Assembly: GCF_017308075.1 (NCBI RefSeq)
Contig: NZ_JAFKFX010000037.1
Coordinates: 1-64,000 of the forward strand
DNA from: Allobosea sp.
GTDB taxonomy: Bacteria; Pseudomonadota; Alphaproteobacteria; Rhizobiales; Beijerinckiaceae
Length of the DNA: 64,000 bases
Reading direction: 5' to 3'
The notes beneath the pieces were generated by a model that was not told where the DNA came from, made no database searches, and worked only from the letters and a program-made list of their open reading frames with translations. A program made the position numbers and the translations under genes. Positions within the stretch are counted from its first letter, which is position 1. Every line of letters starts with the position of its first letter. Below, one piece after another: positions 58,770 to 64,000 of the stretch.

Positions 58770-58935
58770 GCCTTACCTTGGCGGGGCGGGGCTGCCTGGT
58801 GCGTGAGAGTCATGTATTCCCGGGCCCATACGACTCCCTAGGGAGCTGTCCCTGACCGGGTCCCTGGACCCGGACACACGGCGCCCACCTACTTTGTAGG
58901 TGTCCCGGGATCGAAATCTCCACGGCCGAGGTGGC
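58770..58935 (+). ncRNA. ssrS: 6S RNA (ssrS)
   Basis: About 166 bases between ddl and 5-formyl-THF cyclo-ligase, the usual neighbour of 6S RNA. The ends pair: GCC-TT-ACCTTGGC (58770-58782) with GCCGAGGT-GGC (58925-58935), eleven pairs with one G-U. Inside are a hairpin CACCTAC-TTT-GTAGGTG, the stem CCGGGTCC-CT-GGACCCGG near the apex, and a palindrome CTCCCTAGGGAG. The CTGCCTGGTGCGTG and CGGCGCCCACCTA blocks resemble alphaproteobacterial 6S RNAs as I recall. 6S RNA mimics an open promoter and holds RNA polymerase in stationary phase. Exact ends are approximate. Confidence 0.78.
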
Positions 58936-58947
58936 TCCGCACTGTCC

Positions 58948-59523
58948 ATGACCGAAGCCGCCTCTCCCGCCCCCTCCCCCCGCAAGGCCAAGCTGCGTGC
59001 CGAGGCCCTGGCCCGGCGCGACGCGCTCGAGCTCGACGACCGGCTGATCTGGGACGAGGCCATCACCGAGCGGGTGCTGGCGCTGCCGGCTTTCCCGGAA
59101 GGCCCGGTCTCGGCCTATTGGCCGATGCGCTCGGAAGCCGATCCGCGCCCGATCCTCGAAGCGCTGCATGAACGCGGCCTGCCGCTCTGCCTGCCGGCGA
59201 TCGTCGCCGGGCGCATGCATTTCCGGCGCTGGGCCCCCTGGGAGCCGATCGTCCCCGGCGGTTTCGGCACGCTGGTGCCGCAGCCTTCTGAGGCCGAGCT
59301 CCGGCCGGCCGTGCTGATCGTGCCGCTCGCCGCCTTCGACCGGCGCGGGTTCCGCATCGGCTACGGCAAGGGTTATTACGACCGTGCCATCACCGAGCTG
59401 CGCCCCCTCGCCACGGTCGGCATCGGCTATGCCGCGCAGGAAATCCCGGCCGTCCCCGACGAACCGCATGACCGCAGCCTCGACTGGATCGTCACCGAGA
59501 ACGAAACCATACGCTGCGCCTAA
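58948..59523 (+). CDS. fau: 5-formyltetrahydrofolate cyclo-ligase
   Basis: 191 residues. It converts 5-formyl-THF to 5,10-methenyl-THF with ATP. N-terminal KAKLRAEALARRDAL, then YWPMRSEADPRP, and the conserved VPLAAFDRRGFRIGYGKGYYDRAI (about residues 128-151). The ATG at 58948 starts 12 bases after the 3' end of the 6S RNA, the arrangement known from E. coli ssrS-ygfA, so it is probably expressed from a shared long precursor. It is one of two folate enzymes in the window, with fhs. Confidence 0.95.
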   Translation: MTEAASPAPSPRKAKLRAEALARRDALELDDRLIWDEAITERVLALPAFPEGPVSAYWPMRSEADPRPILEALHERGLPLCLPAIVAGRMHFRRWAPWEPIVPGGFGTLVPQPSEAELRPAVLIVPLAAFDRRGFRIGYGKGYYDRAITELRPLATVGIGYAAQEIPAVPDEPHDRSLDWIVTENETIRCA

Positions 59524-59596
59524 GCGGCGCGACGGTTGATTTGCCGACGCAATCGCGGCAGTGAAAGCGACCGCTGCTGCCACAGAGACCCCGACA

Positions 59597-60421
59597 ATGC
59601 GTCTACTCTTCCTCGGCGACATCGTCGGGCGCGCCGGCCGCCTGGCCGTGCTGGACCGCCTCCCCGGCCTGCGCCAGCGCTGGAATCTCGACTGCGTCGT
59701 CATCAATGGCGAGAACGCCGCCGGCGGCTTCGGCATCACCGAGGCGATCTGCGACGAGATCCTCGCCGCTGGGGCCGATGTCATCACCCTCGGCAACCAT
59801 TCCTGGGACCAGCGCGAGGCGCTGGTCTTCATCGAGCGCCAGCCCCGGCTGATCCGCCCGGCCAATTACCCGCCGGGCACGCCCGGGCGCGGCGCCGCCG
59901 TGGTCGAGGCACGCAACGGGGCCCGCGTCCTCGTCGTCAACGTCATGGGCCGCCTGTTCATGGACCCGCTCGACGATCCCTTCGCCGCGGTCGAGCGCGA
60001 GCTGTCCGCCTGCCCGCTGCGTGACGTCGCCGATGCGATCGTCGTCGACTTCCACGCCGAGGCGACCAGCGAGAAGCTGGCCATGGGCTATTTCCTCGAT
60101 GGCCGTGCCAGCCTCGTCGTCGGCACCCACACCCATGTCCCCACCTCCGACACCCGCATCCTGCCCGCCGGCACGGCCTATCAGTCCGATGCCGGCATGT
60201 GCGGCGACTATGATTCGATCCTCGGCATGCAGAAGGACGAGTCGATCCGCCGCTTCCTGCAGAAGACGCCGGGCTCCAGGCTCGAGGCCGCGCTCGGCCA
60301 GGGCACGCTCTCCGGCATCGCCGTCGAGACCGACGATGTCAGCGGCCTCGCCAAATTCGTCTCGGCGGTCAGGATCGGTCCCGAGCTCGCCGAGACCTGG
60401 CCGACCGCCTGGGATTCGTAA
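59597..60421 (+). CDS. YmdB/TIGR00282-type metallophosphoesterase
   Basis: 274 residues. Two-metal phosphodiesterase fold of the YmdB group: LFLGDIVGRAGRLAV at the start, INGENAAGGFGITE, TLGNHSWDQREAL (about residue 67-79), DFHAEATSEK and VGTHTHVPTSDTRI (about 175-188), all metal ligands kept. Bacillus YmdB hydrolyses cyclic AMP and affects biofilm formation; role in this organism is unknown. It follows the cyclo-ligase by 73 bases and precedes benE by ten, so cotranscription is likely. Confidence 0.92.
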   Translation: MRLLFLGDIVGRAGRLAVLDRLPGLRQRWNLDCVVINGENAAGGFGITEAICDEILAAGADVITLGNHSWDQREALVFIERQPRLIRPANYPPGTPGRGAAVVEARNGARVLVVNVMGRLFMDPLDDPFAAVERELSACPLRDVADAIVVDFHAEATSEKLAMGYFLDGRASLVVGTHTHVPTSDTRILPAGTAYQSDAGMCGDYDSILGMQKDESIRRFLQKTPGSRLEAALGQGTLSGIAVETDDVSGLAKFVSAVRIGPELAETWPTAWDS

Positions 60422-60431
60422 GGGCGCGCCG

Positions 60432-61586
60432 ATGTCGCAGCTCTTCTCGGCCCTCGTCGCGGTCTTCGTCGGCTATGCGGCCTCGGTCGCGGTCGTGCTG
60501 GCGGCGGCGCAGGCGCTCGGCGCGACGCCCGGCCAGACCGTCTCCTGGCTCGCCGGTCTCGCCATCGCCAAGGGGCTCGCCAGCCTCATCCTGTCCTGGC
60601 GGCACCGCATGCCGATCATCTGCGCCTGGTCGACGCCGGGCGCCGCGCTGATCGCGGCTGCGAGCGGCGTCGACATGGCCTCGGCCGTCGGCGCCTTCCT
60701 TGCCGCCGCCGCGCTGATGATGGCGACCGCCGCCTTCCGCCCGCTCGGCGCGCTGGTCGAGCGCATTCCGATGAGCATCGCCGCCGCGATGCTGGCCGGC
60801 GTGATCTTCCGCTTCGTCGTCGCCGTCTTCGACGAGATGCGCCTGCAGCCGGCGCTGGTGCTGCCCCTGCTCGTCGTCTTCCTGCTGGCGCGGCTATGGA
60901 ACCCGTTTCTCGGCGTCATCGCGGCCTTGGGCACCGGCCTCGCGCTCGCCTTCGCCACCGGCACCGCGACCTTGCCGGCCGGGCCGGTCGCGCTCACCCA
61001 TATCGAGCTGATCGCCCCGCATCTCGACCTGACGGCGATCCTCGGCATCGGCATACCGCTCTATCTCGTCACCATGGCCGCGCAGAACCTGCCGGGCTTC
61101 GCCGTGCTGCGTGCCTCCGGCTATCATCCGCCGACCGCCTCCTGCCTGTTCGTCACCGGGCTGATGTCGTTCCTGACCGCGCCGACCGGCGCCCATATGG
61201 TCAACATGGCGGCGATCAGCGCCTCGATCTGTACCGGCGCCGATACCCATCCCGACCCGAAGGAGCGCTGGAAGGCCGGAATCTGGTACGCTTTCTTCTG
61301 GCTCGCCATCGCCGCCACCGCCGGCCTCTTGCTGGCGCTGATCCTCGCCATGCCGAAGGCGCTGATCGTCGCCGTCGCCGGACTCGGCCTCGTCGGCTCG
61401 CTCACCGGCGCGCTCGGCCAGGCGATGGGCAGCGACAAGGAGCGCTTCGCCGCAGTCGTCACCTTCGCCGTCGCCGCCTCGAGCCTGTCGCTTTTCGGCG
61501 TCGGCTCGGCCTTCTGGAGTCTCGTCGCCGGCCTCGCGGTCTTGACATTGGACCACGTCGCGGGCCGTTTGCGCAGCCGATCATGA
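60432..61586 (+). CDS. BenE-family membrane transporter
   Basis: 384 residues with about 10-12 TM helices. BenE/benzoate-proton symporter motifs: ICAWSTPGAALIAAA (about residue 60-74), PMSIAAAMLAGVIFRF, IGIPLYLVTMAAQNLPGFAVLRASGY (about 205-230), and LMSFLTAPTGAHMVNMAAISASICTG. Characterised members move benzoate; many are of unknown substrate. No benzoate-degradation genes are near. It begins ten bases after the YmdB-like gene and its stop overlaps the start of the ThiE-like gene (ATGA). Confidence 0.87.
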   Translation: MSQLFSALVAVFVGYAASVAVVLAAAQALGATPGQTVSWLAGLAIAKGLASLILSWRHRMPIICAWSTPGAALIAAASGVDMASAVGAFLAAAALMMATAAFRPLGALVERIPMSIAAAMLAGVIFRFVVAVFDEMRLQPALVLPLLVVFLLARLWNPFLGVIAALGTGLALAFATGTATLPAGPVALTHIELIAPHLDLTAILGIGIPLYLVTMAAQNLPGFAVLRASGYHPPTASCLFVTGLMSFLTAPTGAHMVNMAAISASICTGADTHPDPKERWKAGIWYAFFWLAIAATAGLLLALILAMPKALIVAVAGLGLVGSLTGALGQAMGSDKERFAAVVTFAVAASSLSLFGVGSAFWSLVAGLAVLTLDHVAGRLRSRS

Positions 61587-62236
61587 GCACACAACCGCCC
61601 CGCACCCGCCTGATGCTGGTCACGCCCCCGGTCCTCGACCCCGGCGCGATCTCCTTTCGCCTGATGCAGGCCTTCGCCGGCGGCGATGTCGCGGCCGTGC
61701 TGCTGCGGCTCGCGCCCGGCGACGAGCGCAGCCTGACCGAGCGCGTCAAGGCGCTGGCCCCGCCGGTACAGGCGCAGAACGTCGCGCTCGTGGTCGAGGC
61801 CTCGGCCCAGGTCGCCAGCCGCGGCGGCGCCGACGGTGTCCATGTCACCGAGGGCGTCGAGGCGATCGCCGAAGCCCGCTCCAGCCTGCGCCAGGAGCGG
61901 ATCATCGGCGTCGGCGGCTTGCGCTCGCGCCATGACGCCATGGATGCCGGCGAGGCCGGGGTCGACTATGTGATGTTCGGCGAGCCGCGTCCGGACGGCT
62001 CGTTGCCGCCGCTCCCCGCAGTGATCGAGCGCGCCTCCTGGTGGGCCGAGATCTTCGAGACGCCCTGCATCGCCTATGCGCCCGACGCCGGGTCGGTGCC
62101 CGCGCTGGTCGAGACCGGCGCCGAATTCCTGGCTCTGGGCGCGTGGCTCTTCGCCGAGGGTGTCGATATCCGGGCCGAGGTCGCCGCCGCCGATGCGGCG
62201 ATCACCGCGCATGCCGCGCGCAAGGAGGCTCGATGA
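61583..62236 (+). CDS. ThiE/TenI-like protein, atypical
   Basis: 217 residues, TIM-barrel of the thiamine phosphate synthase/TenI superfamily: RLMLVTPPVLDPG at the start, ALVVEASAQVASRGGADGVHVTEG where ThiE has the 'ndr...adGvHlGq' block, RIIGVGGLRSRHDAMDAGEAGVDYVMFGEP, and the C-terminal phosphate-loop region EFLALGAWLFAEG. Several usual ThiE residues are not evident (the DGVHLGQ Gln, and the PT-TK stretch after DYVgfGP). It may therefore not be a true thiamine phosphate synthase. Start overlaps benE stop, stop overlaps the Sel1 gene start. Confidence 0.8.
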   Translation: MSTQPPRTRLMLVTPPVLDPGAISFRLMQAFAGGDVAAVLLRLAPGDERSLTERVKALAPPVQAQNVALVVEASAQVASRGGADGVHVTEGVEAIAEARSSLRQERIIGVGGLRSRHDAMDAGEAGVDYVMFGEPRPDGSLPPLPAVIERASWWAEIFETPCIAYAPDAGSVPALVETGAEFLALGAWLFAEGVDIRAEVAAADAAITAHAARKEAR

Positions 62237-63153
62237 GGCTGCGCCTCGCTTTGCTGGCGCTGGCCATCACCCTGCCGGCCCGGGCGGCGGAGCCCGACCT
62301 CGCTTATGGTGCCTATCAGGCCGGTCACTATCGCCGTGCCCAGACCGAAGCGCTGAAGCGGCTCGAAACCAATCCGAACGACGCTGCTGCGATGACGCTG
62401 CTCGGCGAGATCTACCGCCAGGGCCTCGGCATCCGGCTTGACCCGGCCACCTCCGCCGACTGGTACCGGCTCGCCGCCGAAAGGGGCGACGTCAACGCCA
62501 TCTTCGCCCTCGGCATGGCGACGCTTGAGGGCCAGGGCGTGCCGCGCGACCCCGCCAAGGCGGGCACCCTGCTGGAGAAGGCCGCCGCCGCCGGCCACCC
62601 GGCCGCGAACTACAATCTCGCTCTGGCCTTGCTCGCCACCGGCCAGCCGGCCGATGACAAGCGTGCGCTCGCCTCGCTCGGCATCGCCGCCAATGCCGGG
62701 ATCGGCGACGCCATGCATGCGCTCGCCGTGCTCCACAAGATCGGCCGCGGCGTTCCCGCCGATGCGGAGAAGGCGGCGCAATGGATGGCCAAGGCCGCCG
62801 CCAGCGGCAATGTCGCCGGCGAGGTCGAATACGCGATCATGCTGTTCAATGGCGACGGCGTCGCCAAGGATGAGCGCGCCGCCTCGCGGCTGTTCATCCG
62901 CGCCGCCAACAAGGGCAACGCCATCGCCCAGAACCGGCTGGCCAAGCTCTACCAGTTCGGCCGCACCGTGCCGCCCGACCTCGCCGAGGCCGCGGCCTGG
63001 CATCTGGCGGCCCGCGGCCAGGGCCTCGCTGATGCGACCCTGGACGAGGTGCTGGAACGGCTCTCCCCGGAGCAACTCGCCCGCGTCGCCCGCCTCGCCG
63101 CCGACCGGATCGAGGCCACGGCCTTGACGACGCCGAGCCAACCGAGCAAGTGA
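62233..63153 (+). CDS. Sel1-repeat (SLR) protein, exported
   Basis: 306 residues. Signal peptide MRLRLALLALAITLPARAAE (about 1-19). About five or six Sel1/TPR-like repeats, each with an A-x-x-x-LG-x-x-Y/L-x-x-G-x-G-V/I pattern: LGEIYRQGLGIRLDPATS, LGMATLEGQGVPRDPAKA, LAVLHKIGRGVPADAEKA, YAIMLFNGDGVAKDERAA, LAKLYQFGRTVPPDLAEA. Such periplasmic repeat proteins act as interaction scaffolds; the partner is unknown. ATG overlaps the ThiE-like stop, with AAGGAGG just before it. Confidence 0.9.
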   Translation: MRLRLALLALAITLPARAAEPDLAYGAYQAGHYRRAQTEALKRLETNPNDAAAMTLLGEIYRQGLGIRLDPATSADWYRLAAERGDVNAIFALGMATLEGQGVPRDPAKAGTLLEKAAAAGHPAANYNLALALLATGQPADDKRALASLGIAANAGIGDAMHALAVLHKIGRGVPADAEKAAQWMAKAAASGNVAGEVEYAIMLFNGDGVAKDERAASRLFIRAANKGNAIAQNRLAKLYQFGRTVPPDLAEAAAWHLAARGQGLADATLDEVLERLSPEQLARVARLAADRIEATALTTPSQPSK

Positions 63154-63248
63154 CGGCGGAATTCGCGCCACCCGACCGGCGCCAACTGCCCGCTCTTTGA
63201 TAGCCCACTCCCATTCTGCCGCCCCCGGCGCGCCCTGAGGTTCGTAAG

Positions 63249-64000
63249 ATGATCCGTTCCCCGCTGATGACCGTGATGACCGATGCCGTGATGAAGGCGT
63301 CGCGTTCTCTGAAGCGCGATTTCGGCGAGGTCGAGAACCTGCAGGTCCTGGCCAAGGGCCCGGGCGACTTCGTCTCCAAGGCCGACCACAAGGCCGAGGA
63401 GATCCTGCGCGCCGCCCTGGAGAAGGCCCGGCCGGGCTATGGCTTCGTCATGGAGGAGAGTGGCGTCGTCGTCGGCACCGACGAGAGCAATCGCTGGCAT
63501 ATCGACCCGCTCGACGGCACCCACAACTTCCTGCGCGGCATTCCGCACTGGAACATCTCCGTCGCCCTGGAGCGCGACAACCAGTTCGTCGCCGGCGTGG
63601 TCTACGATGCCGCCAAGGACGAGCTCTTCATCGCCGAGAAGGGCAAGGGCGCCTATGTCAACAACCGCCGCATGCGTGTCTCCGGCCGCCGCGAGTCGTC
63701 CGAGATGCTGATCGGCATGGGCGTGCCGCATATCGGCAAGGGCGGCCACCCGCTCTTCCTGCGCGAACTGGCGGCGGTGATGCCGCGCTTCGCCAATGTC
63801 CGGCGCATGGGCTCGGCCGCGCTCGACATCGCCTATGTCGCTGCCGGGCGCATGGACGCCTATTGGGAGCGCGGCCTCAACACCTGGGATTTCGGCGCGG
63901 CGGCGGTGATGGTCCGTGAAGCCGGCGGCACCTTCGGAACGCTCGACGGCAAGCAGCCGACTTCGGCCCATGACGTGATCTGCGGCAATGAAGCCGGCGA
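63249..64000 (+). CDS. suhB: Inositol monophosphatase family protein (3'-truncated by window edge)
   Basis: The first 250 residues. Lithium-sensitive phosphatase fold: FVMEESG with the metal-binding Glu, WHIDPLDGTHNFLRGIPH with the metal-binding Asp residues (about residues 84-101), AALDIAYVAAGRMDAYWERGLNTWDFGAAAVMVREAGG (region about 193-229) with the last metal Asp. The subgroup with MTVMTDAVMKASRSLKRDFGEVENL is typical SuhB of Rhizobiales, which hydrolyses inositol-1-phosphate and may bind NusA/RNA. About 15-20 residues are missing at the C-terminus. 95 bases separate it from the Sel1 gene. Confidence 0.92.
   Translation, partial: MIRSPLMTVMTDAVMKASRSLKRDFGEVENLQVLAKGPGDFVSKADHKAEEILRAALEKARPGYGFVMEESGVVVGTDESNRWHIDPLDGTHNFLRGIPHWNISVALERDNQFVAGVVYDAAKDELFIAEKGKGAYVNNRRMRVSGRRESSEMLIGMGVPHIGKGGHPLFLRELAAVMPRFANVRRMGSAALDIAYVAAGRMDAYWERGLNTWDFGAAAVMVREAGGTFGTLDGKQPTSAHDVICGNEAG

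Noticed and set aside
63154-63248. Possible suhB-type regulatory RNA before the inositol-phosphatase gene
   Set aside because: Only 95 bases, and I do not see the hairpins with CCUCC loops expected for that motif family.

Overview
This is a high-GC window from the chromosome of an alphaproteobacterium of the order Hyphomicrobiales (Rhizobiales). The gene neighbourhoods point there: ruvC-ruvA-ruvB with ybgC and tolQRAB-pal-cpoB-tilS-ftsH-glmM; the tkt-gap-pgk-fba block; zapA followed by a 6S RNA-like element and 5-formyl-THF cyclo-ligase; and thiE-like/Sel1/suhB. Palindromic intergenic repeats also fit. A Bosea-like (Boseaceae) or neighbouring genus is my best guess, inferred from protein character only. 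About 62 genes are called. No rRNA, tRNA, CRISPR array, prophage or insertion sequence was seen.

Region 1 (1-17 kb), mixed metabolism: the N-terminal part of an FtsK translocase without membrane segments, an acyl-CoA ligase, MarR regulator, patatin-like lipase, amidase, P1 (DmpA-type) peptidase, VOC and YkgJ-like proteins, a class III aminotransferase, a metallophosphoesterase, an L,D-transpeptidase lipoprotein, a histone-deacetylase-family hydrolase, a riboflavin enzyme with an HTH head and a degraded cyclohydrolase tail (RibBX-like), chorismate synthase and an RsuA-type pseudouridine synthase.

Region 2 (17-27 kb), signalling and one-carbon metabolism: a diguanylate cyclase with an I-site; a ModA-like binding protein behind a perfect Mo-box; formate-THF ligase; a Tat-exported intradiol dioxygenase; and an frmR-frmA-fghA formaldehyde operon with a recognisable FrmR-type operator. 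frmA, fghA and fhs together would take formaldehyde to formate and then to 10-formyl-THF. A HIT protein and an outer-membrane beta-barrel protein follow.

Region 3 (27-44.3 kb), cell envelope and recombination, almost all on the minus strand: ruvC, ruvA, GNAT, ruvB, ybgC, TetR, DUF2852, tolQ, tolR, tolA, tolB, pal, cpoB, tilS, ftsH, glmM. The ancestral order is kept, but with unrelated genes inserted (an FAD oxidoreductase between ruvC and ruvA, a GNAT between ruvA and ruvB, TetR and DUF2852 between ybgC and tolQ). A strong terminator separates pal from cpoB.

Region 4 (44.3-64 kb): TauE/SafE transporter, YebC-type regulator, a soluble globin-coupled chemoreceptor, a PhoX phosphatase behind a Pho box, then the central-carbon block tkt, gap, pgk, fba (minus strand) with two small unknown genes between. 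On the plus strand come DUF4164, zapA, ddl, 6S RNA, 5-formyl-THF cyclo-ligase, YmdB-type phosphodiesterase, BenE, ThiE-like, Sel1 protein and a truncated inositol-monophosphatase-family gene at the right edge.

No obviously new multi-gene system was found. The items most worth following up are the HTH-RibBX fusion, the Mo-box/solo ModA pair, the unassigned palindromes around TetR/DUF2852, the frm operator, and the tkt-gap hairpin, which folds fully only on the transcribed strand.
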